The position numbers and the translations under genes were made by a program. DNA of 42,685 nucleotides, taken from the NCBI GenBank assembly GCA_964482955.1, contig CAYZZW010000029.1, positions 1 through 42,685 of the forward strand. The letters are read 5' to 3'. The notes under the pieces are model-generated. The model was not told where the DNA came from, did not search any database, and saw only the letters and a program-made list of their open reading frames with translations. Positions 1 to 7,595 of the stretch are shown here, piece by piece (position 1 is the first letter of the stretch; each line of letters begins with the position of its first letter). The DNA is from JAPLSN01 sp964482955. Lineage in GTDB: Bacteria; Spirochaetota; Spirochaetia; Treponematales; UBA12059.

Positions 1-1254
1 GGCGTCGGCAAGACCTCCGTCGGACGGTCCATCGCGCGCGCCCTCAACAAGGAGTTCTACCGCTTCTCCGTGGGCGGCATGCGCGACGAGGCGGAGATCA
101 AGGGCCACCGCCGCACCTACGTGGGCGCGCTGCCGGGCAAGGTGATCCAGGGGCTCAAGACGACGAAGAGCCGCGACCCGGTCTTCATGATCGACGAGAT
201 CGACAAGATGGGCGCGAGCTACCAGGGCGATCCCTCGAGCGCCCTCCTCGAGGCGCTCGACTCGGAGCAGAACTTCTCCTTCCGCGACCACTACCTGGAC
301 CTGCCGTTCGACATCTCGAACATCTTCTTCATCTGCACCGCGAACACGCTCGACACGATCCCGCCGCCCCTCGTGGACCGCATGGAGATCATCCAGCTGC
401 CCGGCTACATCGACTCGGAAAAGCTCGAGATCGCCAAGCACTACCTGGTGCCGAAGAGCCTTTCGAAGAACGGCCTCAAGAAGGCGAAGGTGAAGTACAC
501 GCGCGACGCCCTCGTCACCATCGCGGAGAACTACGCGCGCGAGGCGGGCGTGCGCAATTTCGAGAAGCTCCTCGACAAGGTGCACCGCAAGATCGCCCGG
601 CAGGTCGTGCTCGACGGCAAGTCCGACGGCTTCCTCGTCGACAAGCCCTCGCTCGAGAAATACCTCGGGAAGCCCCTGTTCGACGCGGATGAGCTCAAGC
701 GGGCGACGAAGCCCGGCATGGCGGTGGGGCTCGCGTGGACGAGCATGGGCGGCGACACGCTCATCATCGAGGCGGTCGACAATCCCGGCAAGGAGGGACT
801 CAAGCTCACCGGCAAGATGGGCGAGGTGATGCAGGAGTCGGCGGCCATCGCCATGACCTTCGTGCGCCACGTCGCCTCGGAGCGCTTCGGGATCGGCCAC
901 GAGTGGTTCGAAAAGCGCGAGATCCACCTGCACATCCCCGAGGGCGCCACGCCGAAGGACGGCCCGAGCGCCGGCATTACGATGGCGACGGCGCTCCTCT
1001 CGCTCGCGCTCGGGCGGAGGATCAAGGACCGACTGGCGATGACGGGCGAGCTGTCACTTACCGGGCAGGTGCTGCCGATCGGCGGGCTCAAGGAAAAGAC
1101 CGTGGCAGCGCGCCGCAACAAGGTCCGCGACATCATCATTCCCTCGCGCAATCTCAAGGATCTCGACGACATACCCGAACACGTGCGGAAGGGGATCGAG
1201 TTCCACCCGGTGGAGACGATGGACGAAGTGATCGAGATCGCGCTTTCCGTGTGA
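1..1254 (+). CDS. lon: Lon ATP-dependent protease (5'-truncated by window edge)
   Basis: C-terminal half or more of a Lon (endopeptidase La) protease, an AAA+ serine protease that degrades misfolded and regulatory proteins in the cytoplasm. The frame is open from base 1, where the translation starts inside the Walker A loop (GVGKTS). The Walker B/sensor stretch FMIDEIDKM follows (codons about 184-210). The C-terminal protease domain carries the Ser-Lys dyad: Ser in PKDGPSAG (codon 967-969) and Lys in GGLKEK (codon 1090-1092). The N-terminal substrate-binding domain lies outside the window. A strong hairpin terminator follows the stop. Assignment is secure; only the start is missing. Confidence 0.97.
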   Translation, partial: GVGKTSVGRSIARALNKEFYRFSVGGMRDEAEIKGHRRTYVGALPGKVIQGLKTTKSRDPVFMIDEIDKMGASYQGDPSSALLEALDSEQNFSFRDHYLDLPFDISNIFFICTANTLDTIPPPLVDRMEIIQLPGYIDSEKLEIAKHYLVPKSLSKNGLKKAKVKYTRDALVTIAENYAREAGVRNFEKLLDKVHRKIARQVVLDGKSDGFLVDKPSLEKYLGKPLFDADELKRATKPGMAVGLAWTSMGGDTLIIEAVDNPGKEGLKLTGKMGEVMQESAAIAMTFVRHVASERFGIGHEWFEKREIHLHIPEGATPKDGPSAGITMATALLSLALGRRIKDRLAMTGELSLTGQVLPIGGLKEKTVAARRNKVRDIIIPSRNLKDLDDIPEHVRKGIEFHPVETMDEVIEIALSV

Positions 1255-1297
1255 GCGCATCGCGCCGCGGGAACGTAATCGACCGGCGTTCGCATGA

Positions 1298-1334
1298 AAG
1301 ACGGCGCGTTCCGCGGGAACGCGCCGTCTTTTTC
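1298..1334 (+). terminator. Rho-independent terminator of lon
   Basis: Perfect 15-bp stem (1298-1312 with 1316-1330), 3-nt loop, followed by T residues. It sits between the convergent lon and uridylyltransferase genes. The minus-strand side has only a short T run after the stem, so it may work weakly in both directions. Confidence 0.88.
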
Positions 1335-2896
1335 TATACGCTTTCTTTCGGCAGCCAGCGCCCGTCGCGGAGAACGAGGCCGTAGGGACCGGCGAGCAGG
1401 CGGGCGAGTCCCGCGCCCAGGTCGCGCGCCGTGGCCGCCACGCCCGGATCGACGGCGGCGGGCAAGCGGTCCGCGTCCACGCTGGAAAGGAGCGTCTCCA
1501 TGAGCGTCTTGGCGGCGATGAAGCGGCTGCCTTTGTCAACCGCGAAGCCGACGAAGGACTCGAGGAGGCCGATGACTTCCCAGGTCGACAGTTCGGCCTG
1601 GCTGTAGCGGCCCGCGTCCTTGTCCTGGTCGGACACCCGCGGCGGCAGCGCCGTTTCGATGGCGCGGAGCCGCGGCACGAGGCGCGTAAGGTCGAAGAGT
1701 CCCGTGGCGCAGTTGAAGAGGAGGCGCGAGCCCGCGGCTTCGAGGCGGAGCACGTCGTCGAAGGAAACGGCCTGGCCGATGTCGGCCACCGTTGCGCCGC
1801 CGTCAGCGAGCGTCACGAGCACGCCGCCCTTCACGTCCACCGGAGTGCGGAGCGCGAAGTCGAAACCGGCATCGGTCCCCGACAGCGCGAGGCACGCGAG
1901 CTCGACGGGGTCCGGCAGGCTCCCGAGATTGTCGACGTTCCCGAGATACGCGAATCGGTAACCGTCCGCGAGCAGACGTTCGTATATCTTCGATAATACG
2001 CGGAAGCTTTGGCCGTGGCCTCCCGGGAGCGCGAGGCCCGAATCCGGCTTGCCCCAGGCGCGGTCGAAGACGCGGCGCGGAAAGCCGTCCTTCGAATGCG
2101 TGAACGCCGCGACGAGCGGCTGCCGGGCGACGAGCGACGGATCGACGACGGGCCGGCGGCCTCCGGCGAGGCCGCGCAGAAACGGGCTTTCGACGAAGCG
2201 CGCGTAGGCGTCCGCGAGCGCGCCGTCCGTCGCGTCGCTCGTCATCTGGAAGAGCGGCAGCGCGGGGCGCGCGGCTTCGGTCGCTTCGCCTCCGTCGCCC
2301 GCGGCGAGGAGGAGCGCGCGGACTTTCAGTTCCATGAAACTCGGACCGGGAGTGCCGTCGGGATTGACGAAGGCCGGCGCGAGCCCTTTCGGCCTGTCAG
2401 CGCAGAGCGGCGAAAAGCGGTCGAATACGTCCGCGAGCGCGTCGAAGGCCGCGCGGTCGAGCGACTCGTTCTTTTTGCGATCCGCGTAGCTCGTCGCCGA
2501 GCCGCCGTTCAGCACGCCGAAGGCGGTCCGGCCGAACAGCGCGCGGCCGAGGTCGGCGAGCGTAGCGCGATCGAAGCGGGCCATGCCGCCGGAAACCGGC
2601 ACGGTGGCGGGCACGGACAGGCCGAGCCGCCCCAGGCGATCGGACGCGACTGCGGCGGGAACGAGCGCGGCGAACTCGCCGTTCGCCGCGCTCAGGTCGA
2701 CGACGGTACCGCGAGACCTGGCGTCGAAGCGCGCGACGCGTTCGACGGACGGAACCCCGGAGGCGCGCACGGGGTCGGGGCCGGATGAGCCTCGGCCGTT
2801 CACGAGGCCGAGCAGTTCGAGCGTGAGATCGATATCGACGCGCTTCCGTTCGAGGTCGGCGCGCAGGGCGGGGGAGATGTCGATCGCGTTCGTCAT
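1334..2896 (-). CDS. UTP--glucose-1-phosphate uridylyltransferase-family protein (UDPGP/UAP1-like)
   Basis: A 520-residue protein of the eukaryotic-type UDP-sugar pyrophosphorylase family (UDPGP), which makes a UDP-sugar and pyrophosphate from a sugar-1-phosphate and UTP. Family signatures visible are the nucleotide-binding loop LNGGSATSYADRKKN, then FQMTSDAT, LPGGHGQ, YLGNVDNLG and a VDVKGG stretch. It starts 9 bp after the glucokinase stop, so the two probably form one transcript linking glucose phosphorylation to sugar activation for envelope glycans. Whether the substrate is glucose-1-P or GlcNAc-1-P cannot be told from motifs alone. It ends against the lon terminator. Confidence 0.85.
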   Translation of the reverse strand: MTNAIDISPALRADLERKRVDIDLTLELLGLVNGRGSSGPDPVRASGVPSVERVARFDARSRGTVVDLSAANGEFAALVPAAVASDRLGRLGLSVPATVPVSGGMARFDRATLADLGRALFGRTAFGVLNGGSATSYADRKKNESLDRAAFDALADVFDRFSPLCADRPKGLAPAFVNPDGTPGPSFMELKVRALLLAAGDGGEATEAARPALPLFQMTSDATDGALADAYARFVESPFLRGLAGGRRPVVDPSLVARQPLVAAFTHSKDGFPRRVFDRAWGKPDSGLALPGGHGQSFRVLSKIYERLLADGYRFAYLGNVDNLGSLPDPVELACLALSGTDAGFDFALRTPVDVKGGVLVTLADGGATVADIGQAVSFDDVLRLEAAGSRLLFNCATGLFDLTRLVPRLRAIETALPPRVSDQDKDAGRYSQAELSTWEVIGLLESFVGFAVDKGSRFIAAKTLMETLLSSVDADRLPAAVDPGVAATARDLGAGLARLLAGPYGLVLRDGRWLPKESV

Positions 2897-2905
2897 TCCG
2901 GGGCC

Positions 2906-3967
2906 CTACGCGCGATCTTCGACGGCGGCCAGCGCGGCGCCGTGGAGCGAAATGCCGTAATCGGTGACCAGGTACACGGGCGTGCGTGCGAGGATGGTCC
3001 TGATGTGCTCGCGGTAGTTGCATTCGTAGCGCTTCATGAAACGGTCGCCCGCGGTCAAGCGGTTTTCGTTTTTCGCGGCGATTCCCCCCGCGAGGAATAC
3101 GCCCCCGGCGGGCAGGAACATGGCGGTGGCGTCCGAAGCGAAGGCCGCGTACAGTTCGACGAAGAGATCCATCGTCGCGGCGCAGAGAGGTTCCGAGTCG
3201 GCAGACGCGGCGATGCGCCCGGGGCGTTCGCGTTCCGGCAGCCCGAGGATCGCGCGGGCGGCCGGCCCCGGTTCGTCCGCGCGGCGTTCGGCGAGGAACG
3301 CGAAGGCGTTGGCTATGCCCTGGCCGGAAATCCCGGCTTCGGCGCCGACCGCGTAGCCGTACTTCCGTTCGAGCCACCGGGAAAAATCGCGGCTCGCGTC
3401 GTCGAAGACCGGCAGGCCGATGTGCCCGCCCTCGCTCGGGAAGGCGTGGAAACGGCCGTCGCGCTTCATGATGTAGCCCACGCCGAGTCCCGTGCCGGCG
3501 CCGAGGACCGCGCGGACGCCGTCCGGATCGGGTCGGGGGAAGACGCCGCCGGGATGGGGCAGGGCGCGCAGTTGGCCGGAAGGCGTTTCCGGATCGAGGA
3601 GGGCGACGCCGTACGAGACCGCGGTGAAATCGTTGATGACGTGGCAGGGAATCCCGAAGCGCGCGGTCACCGCGCGCGAGTCGATGGTCCACGACGCGTT
3701 CGTGAGCCGGATCGCGCCGTCGATGATGGGGCCGGCGCCGGCGATGCAGCAGGTGTCCGGTCGCAAATCCGGCCGTTCGGCTCGGGCTTCGTCCAGAAAG
3801 CGCGTCAGGGTGTCCGGCAGGGACGTGACGTCGCCGGTGCGGTAGCGGCGGTCGACGAGCGCGCGCGTCGATCCCCCGCGGATCCCGACGAGCGCCAGGT
3901 TCGTGTTCGTGCCGCCGATGTCGCCCGCGAGCACCACCGCGTCGAAAGCGGAATCGTTCGTCTTCAT
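2906..3967 (-). CDS. glk: Glucokinase (Glk family)
   Basis: ATP-dependent glucokinase, 353 residues, cytoplasmic, forming glucose-6-phosphate. The N-terminal phosphate-binding loop GDIGGTNTNLAL, the sugar-binding stretch INDFTAVSYG, the second glycine-rich loop LGAGTGLGVGYI, EGGHIGLP and the C-terminal LAGGIAAKN all match the bacterial Glk family rather than ROK kinases (no ROK zinc motif CxCGxxGCxE). The start codon has no Shine-Dalgarno; a -10-like TACAAT lies only 6 nt upstream of ATG, so the mRNA may be leaderless. It is followed 9 bp downstream by the UDP-sugar pyrophosphorylase gene. Confidence 0.9.
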   Translation of the reverse strand: MKTNDSAFDAVVLAGDIGGTNTNLALVGIRGGSTRALVDRRYRTGDVTSLPDTLTRFLDEARAERPDLRPDTCCIAGAGPIIDGAIRLTNASWTIDSRAVTARFGIPCHVINDFTAVSYGVALLDPETPSGQLRALPHPGGVFPRPDPDGVRAVLGAGTGLGVGYIMKRDGRFHAFPSEGGHIGLPVFDDASRDFSRWLERKYGYAVGAEAGISGQGIANAFAFLAERRADEPGPAARAILGLPERERPGRIAASADSEPLCAATMDLFVELYAAFASDATAMFLPAGGVFLAGGIAAKNENRLTAGDRFMKRYECNYREHIRTILARTPVYLVTDYGISLHGAALAAVEDRA

Positions 3968-3973
3968 GACCAG

Positions 3974-4002
3974 ATTGTAGCCGCGCGGGACATCGAGGTG
4001 AA
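3974..4002 (-). promoter_or_regulatory. Sigma70-like promoter of glk, leaderless layout
   Basis: On the minus strand TTCACC (3997-4002), 17-bp spacer, TACAAT (3974-3979). The predicted transcription start falls on or next to the A of the glk ATG (3967). Confidence 0.55.
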
Positions 4003-4012
4003 GGGGGGAGAC

Positions 4013-4038
4013 GAAAAAGCCGCCCCCGCGGGGGCGGC
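4013..4038 (-). terminator. Terminator downstream of the outer-membrane protein gene
   Basis: GC-only stem (4019-4026 with 4031-4038, extendable) followed on the minus strand by TTTTT. It separates the barrel protein gene from glk. Confidence 0.88.
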
Positions 4039-4056
4039 CGTTCGGAGCGATCGCGG

Positions 4057-5070
4057 TCAGAACTGGATGCGCGCGTTCACGGAGAAGCCGAAGTTCTTCG
4101 TGGCCGGCACGTACATGAGCTGGGCGTCAGCGTGCAGGAAGAAGATGTTGAGCCCGAGGCCGCCGTAGACGCGGAAGGTCGGCGCGAGCGCCTCGACCGC
4201 GTACATGAAGCCGTCGGAGGAGAAGTCGGGCACGTCCTGACCGGCGGCTTCAAGCGCGGCGATGAGGGCGTCCTTGTCCGCTTCGGTGGCGGGAGAGCCA
4301 TCATAGAGCATGGTCATGGTGCTGTTCAAGCCGCCGTTGACCGAGGAACCGCCGAAGGTGGCGCCGGCGCCGGCGTACGGAGTCAGGAAGAAGAGAAGCT
4401 GCTTGCTCACCTGGGCATTGAGATCGACGGTCGTCGCCTTCCATTCGAGCAGCATCTGCGGATCCGAGAAATTGAGATCCCAATTGTGAGTTCCATCAGT
4501 ATAGCTGATGGTCTGCGCGTCACCGACGGGCATGCTCGCCGCGCCTGCGAGATAGTTCACGCCGGCGCCCACCGCGATTTCGGGAAGGAGCAGCTTGTCT
4601 TCGAGCACGCGGAAGCGGGCGTTCACGCCGAGGTTCAGGTAGTCGACCTTGATCTCGCCGAGCTGGTCGCCGACGGACTTCGGGATGAAGCCGATCTTGG
4701 CGCCCACGTCCATGGGCAGGAAGGGCAGGCCGATCTTGGCCGTGGCCATAAAGGCCGGGATGGGAATGCCCGACTTGTCCGCCCAGTCGGGCGCGGTCTG
4801 GCCGAGCATGTCGAAGATGGCGGCGGTCTTGTCCGGGTCGGTGGACGTGGCGCCGATGGTGAGGCCCGCGCCCAAGTGCGGGAAGCCGCCGATGAAGGAA
4901 TCCGACCAGGTGTTGCCGATGGTCGAGTTGAGCGCGAGCGTGCCCGCGAACGCGTCCGAAAAGTCCTTGAACGTGTCCTGGAACTCGGTGATGTTCGCGT
5001 CCGGTGTCTGGGCGAAGGCTCCGGCCGCCGCGACGCACGCGACGAGGGTCAATATGGTCAGTTTGCGCAT
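4057..5070 (-). CDS. Predicted outer-membrane beta-barrel protein
   Basis: 337 residues from the ATG at 5070, chosen because a consensus AAGGAGG lies 5 nt upstream; an in-frame ATG 57 nt earlier has none. The N-terminus is a clear signal peptide (about residues 1-20, ending AFAQ). The mature part alternates short hydrophobic and amphipathic stretches rich in Gly and aromatics, and the final residue is Phe (NARIQF), as in proteins inserted by BamA. I do not recognise a named family; it resembles uncharacterised spirochaete outer-membrane proteins. It has its own promoter with a palindrome over the -10 and is followed by a strong terminator, so it is probably an independently controlled single gene. 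Confidence 0.72.
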   Translation of the reverse strand: MRKLTILTLVACVAAAGAFAQTPDANITEFQDTFKDFSDAFAGTLALNSTIGNTWSDSFIGGFPHLGAGLTIGATSTDPDKTAAIFDMLGQTAPDWADKSGIPIPAFMATAKIGLPFLPMDVGAKIGFIPKSVGDQLGEIKVDYLNLGVNARFRVLEDKLLLPEIAVGAGVNYLAGAASMPVGDAQTISYTDGTHNWDLNFSDPQMLLEWKATTVDLNAQVSKQLLFFLTPYAGAGATFGGSSVNGGLNSTMTMLYDGSPATEADKDALIAALEAAGQDVPDFSSDGFMYAVEALAPTFRVYGGLGLNIFFLHADAQLMYVPATKNFGFSVNARIQF

Positions 5071-5098
5071 GGATACCTCCTTCAGGTAGGACACCCAT

Positions 5099-5127
5099 AC
5101 GATACCGCGTATCGGAACGGAATTCAA
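5099..5127 (-). promoter_or_regulatory. Promoter of the barrel protein gene with overlapping palindrome
   Basis: Minus strand TTGAAT (5122-5127), 17-bp spacer, TATCGT (5099-5104). A perfect 6-bp inverted repeat CGATAC-N3-GTATCG (5100-5114) overlaps the -10, which is a plausible repressor site. The 29-nt gap from the -10 to the ATG leaves room for the Shine-Dalgarno. Confidence 0.5.
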
Positions 5128-5145
5128 ATCGTGAGTTTAAGGCTT

Positions 5146-6138
5146 TCAGAACAGCGCGAGGACGAAGGAGCGGATCTTCGCGGCGGAGAACCAGAGGTTT
5201 CGGGCCGCGTCGTAGATTTCGAGATGGACGTGTTCGCCGTGGTAGGGTTTCCGGGCGTTGATGCCCGTGTTGCCGCCGCGGCCGAGGAGATCGCCGGCCC
5301 GCACGACCGTGCCGAGCGGCGCGCCGACGGACGAGAAATGGATGTAGACGTAGTAGCACCTGTCGCGCGGGTCGTAGACGATGACGCCGTCGCCGCGCCG
5401 CGGCGAGATGCCGCCGGAGACGTAGCCTTCGGGCGTCTCGTCGCCGACCCAATCGTCGCTCGACGCCACGACCACGCCGTCCGTCATCGAGCGGATCTCC
5501 GGCCCGATCTCCTCGTCGCCCGCTCGCTCCACGTCGTAAAAAAAGACGTCGAGCGCGTCCTGGTGGGCGTACCACAGTTCGCGCTTGGTGGGCACGCGCG
5601 CCAAGCGACGTTCGAGGGGCGCCGCGTGCGCGGAGGCCGGCATGGCGGCGCGGTCATCGAGTTTCCAGTAGGTTTCGGCGATCGCCTCGGCGCGTGCCGC
5701 CACGAGTTCGGCGTTCGGGATGCGCGCGGCCACGAGCGCGTAACGCCGGGCGATGGGCGTGTCGCCCTCCGCCAGATTCACGATCTCGTCTTTCGTATCC
5801 CGGTCGGCCAGGTGGGCCGTGTAGAAATCGTTGTCGGGCATCACGAGGGCGAAGGCTTCGCGGGAGGAAAGCCCGCGGGCGGCGGCCGCCTCGAACCACG
5901 CGGCGGCGGCGGCCCGCGTTTCCGAGTCGCTTTGGCCGACGAGGCGTTCCGGGGCAAGCGCGTCGCGCAACGCGACGAGTTCCCGCGGAAGGGAATCGGC
6001 CTTTCGAAGAAGGTTCGGATCGCGCGGGTTCGGGTTCGGAAGGGGGTTCGAGCGGACCGAGATCGTCGCCGAGACGCAAAAGAGGAAGACAGCCATCACG
6101 CCGAAACCGACGAAGGTCGGCAGATCGGTTTTCTTCAT
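5146..6138 (-). CDS. M23-family peptidase-like protein, membrane-anchored
   Basis: 330 residues with one N-terminal hydrophobic segment (about 9-27), then a long region without recognised domains and a C-terminal M23 (lysostaphin/LytM-like) fold. Visible M23 hallmarks are a YIHFS stretch, GNTGIN, and HVHLEI at residues 303-308, the second metal-binding motif. The first metal motif (His-x3-Asp) is not in its usual form; the nearest candidate is HQDALD about 110 residues upstream. It may therefore be a divergent endopeptidase or an inactive scaffold in the periplasm. There is no Shine-Dalgarno, and a near-consensus promoter ends 8 nt before the ATG. Confidence 0.75.
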   Translation of the reverse strand: MKKTDLPTFVGFGVMAVFLFCVSATISVRSNPLPNPNPRDPNLLRKADSLPRELVALRDALAPERLVGQSDSETRAAAAAWFEAAAARGLSSREAFALVMPDNDFYTAHLADRDTKDEIVNLAEGDTPIARRYALVAARIPNAELVAARAEAIAETYWKLDDRAAMPASAHAAPLERRLARVPTKRELWYAHQDALDVFFYDVERAGDEEIGPEIRSMTDGVVVASSDDWVGDETPEGYVSGGISPRRGDGVIVYDPRDRCYYVYIHFSSVGAPLGTVVRAGDLLGRGGNTGINARKPYHGEHVHLEIYDAARNLWFSAAKIRSFVLALF

Positions 6139-6146
6139 GGTGGCGT

Positions 6147-6175
6147 ATGATATTGCCGCGCTCCATGGGTGTCAA
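6147..6175 (-). promoter_or_regulatory. Near-consensus sigma70 promoter of the M23 gene
   Basis: Minus strand TTGACA (6170-6175), 17-bp spacer, TATCAT (6147-6152). The predicted start of transcription is at about 6140, one or two bases from the ATG at 6138, implying a leaderless mRNA or a start codon further downstream. Confidence 0.72.
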
Positions 6176-6227
6176 TGAAAGGGGATGGCGGCGAACAGCC
6201 GCGCGGACACGGGCGCCAGGCGGTCGC

Positions 6228-6256
6228 TTGCCTTTGCGTTTCCGCTGTGGTACTAT
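6228..6256 (+). promoter_or_regulatory. Promoter of the ferredoxin gene
   Basis: TTGCCT (6228-6233), 17-bp spacer, TACTAT (6251-6256). It would give a leader of about 110 nt before the ferredoxin ATG, within the region divergent to the M23 gene. Confidence 0.5.
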
Positions 6257-6371
6257 TGGCGCACGTCGGAGGACGGCGGGTTCGCCCGGCGCCTCCGGTA
6301 CCATACCATGCGGGATTTCGCGGCCGGCCCGGCGGTCGGGGGCGGAATCCGGCCTGCAAGCGAGGTTTTTC

Positions 6372-6542
6372 ATGGCCCATAAGATCACCGATGCCTGCGT
6401 CAACTGCGGCGCCTGCGAATCCGAGTGCCCGGTCAACGCCATCTCCGAAAAGAACGGCGCCCGTTTCATCGATCCGGCGACCTGCACCGACTGCGACGCC
6501 TGCACCTCCTCCTGCCCGGTGGAAGCCATCATCCAGGGCTGA
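6372..6542 (+). CDS. 2[4Fe-4S] ferredoxin
   Basis: A 56-residue clostridial-type ferredoxin. Two CxxCxxCxxxCP clusters are complete: CVNCGACESECP (residues 9-20) and CTDCDACTSSCP (38-49). It is a cytoplasmic low-potential electron carrier, for example for pyruvate:ferredoxin oxidoreductase or hydrogenase, which fits an anaerobic spirochaete. The start is the ATG after a GAGG-like site. It is a single-gene unit: own promoter upstream and a strong terminator 33 bp after the stop. Confidence 0.95.
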   Translation: MAHKITDACVNCGACESECPVNAISEKNGARFIDPATCTDCDACTSSCPVEAIIQG

Positions 6543-6575
6543 GGATTCCCCGCGGCCGTTTCCGGCCGCAAAAGG

Positions 6576-6605
6576 AAACCGCTCCGTTACGGAGCGGTTT
6601 TTTTT
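6576..6605 (+). terminator. Rho-independent terminator of the ferredoxin gene
   Basis: Stem of 11 bp (6576-6586 with 6590-6600), TTA loop, then an unbroken T run to 6605. Its T run reaches the stop codon of the convergent DAHP synthase gene. Confidence 0.9.
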
Positions 6606-7593
6606 ACAGTTTGGCGAGGAGGTCGGAGAGGAGGCGGACGGTTTCGTCCCAGCCGAGGCAGGCGTCCGTGACGGAGAGGCCGGGAGTGAGCAGTTTGCGC
6701 GGGGCCGGATTCTGCCGGCCGCGCTGCAGGTAGGATTCGATCATGACGCCGCGGACGGGCACGCCGCGCTTCCGCATCGCCAGGGCCTTGAACGCGAGCG
6801 GGCGCTGGAGGAGGGGATTCCGTCCCGAGTTGTCGTGGCTCGCGTCGACGATGATCGCGGGCGTGAGACCGGCGCGGGCCATGATGGCGGCGGCTTCCGG
6901 CGCGCGGCGCCAGTTGGGGCCGGTGCGGCCGCCGCGCAGGATGACGTGAGCCGCCGGATTGCCGGGCGCTTCCGTCTCGATCACGGAGCCGTCGCGGGCC
7001 ATCACGACGACCGTGGAGGGCTTGCTCGACGAGAGGGCCGCGTTGACCGCCCCCTCGATGTCGCCGTCCAGCGAATTCTTGAAGCCGCAGGGGCAGGGCA
7101 TGAGCGAGGCGGCTTCGCGGAGCGACTGCGAATCGACGCCGCGCGCCCCCACCGAGGCCAGGGTCACGGTGTCCACCCAGTAGTTCCAGAAGAAAGGGTT
7201 CACGAGTTCCACGCCGACGGGCATGATCCGAGACAGCGCGCAGAGGACGGTACGGGCTTCGCGGATGCCGGCTTCGGTCTTGCGCGCCCCGTCCAAGTCC
7301 GGATCGCGCGCGAGGCCGCGCCACCCGAGGGCGGTGCGGCTCTTTTCCACGTAGGCGCGGAGCACGATCCGGGCGGAGTCCTTCGCGTCCTCGGAAAAGC
7401 GCGCGAGCTTCTCCGCGTACGCGAGCGCCTCGTCCCGGTCGTGGATGGAACAGGGGCCGACGAAGAGGATAGGGCGCGGATCGCGTCCGAGGAGGGATTC
7501 GACGAGCTCCGCGCGGGACGCCTCGACGAGCGCCTTCGCGTCCTTGTGGAGGGGCAGTTCCCGGGCGAGCTCGTCGGGCGCGGTCAACGCCAT
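6604..7593 (-). CDS. 3-deoxy-7-phosphoheptulonate (DAHP) synthase, class I (AroF/G/H type)
   Basis: 329 residues; condenses phosphoenolpyruvate and erythrose-4-phosphate at the entry to the shikimate pathway. All four metal ligands known for the E. coli enzyme are present in context: Cys48 (GPCSIHD), His253 (VDASHDNSG), Glu286 (MIESYL) and Asp310 (TDACLGW). The KSRTALGWRGL substrate loop is also present. The ATG at 7593 is preceded by GAGGAG and lies 2 nt after the arginine deiminase stop, so the two are one transcript. Which aromatic amino acid inhibits it cannot be read here. Linkage to arginine deiminase is unusual. Confidence 0.93.
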   Translation of the reverse strand: MALTAPDELARELPLHKDAKALVEASRAELVESLLGRDPRPILFVGPCSIHDRDEALAYAEKLARFSEDAKDSARIVLRAYVEKSRTALGWRGLARDPDLDGARKTEAGIREARTVLCALSRIMPVGVELVNPFFWNYWVDTVTLASVGARGVDSQSLREAASLMPCPCGFKNSLDGDIEGAVNAALSSSKPSTVVVMARDGSVIETEAPGNPAAHVILRGGRTGPNWRRAPEAAAIMARAGLTPAIIVDASHDNSGRNPLLQRPLAFKALAMRKRGVPVRGVMIESYLQRGRQNPAPRKLLTPGLSVTDACLGWDETVRLLSDLLAKL

Positions 7594-7595
7594 CG

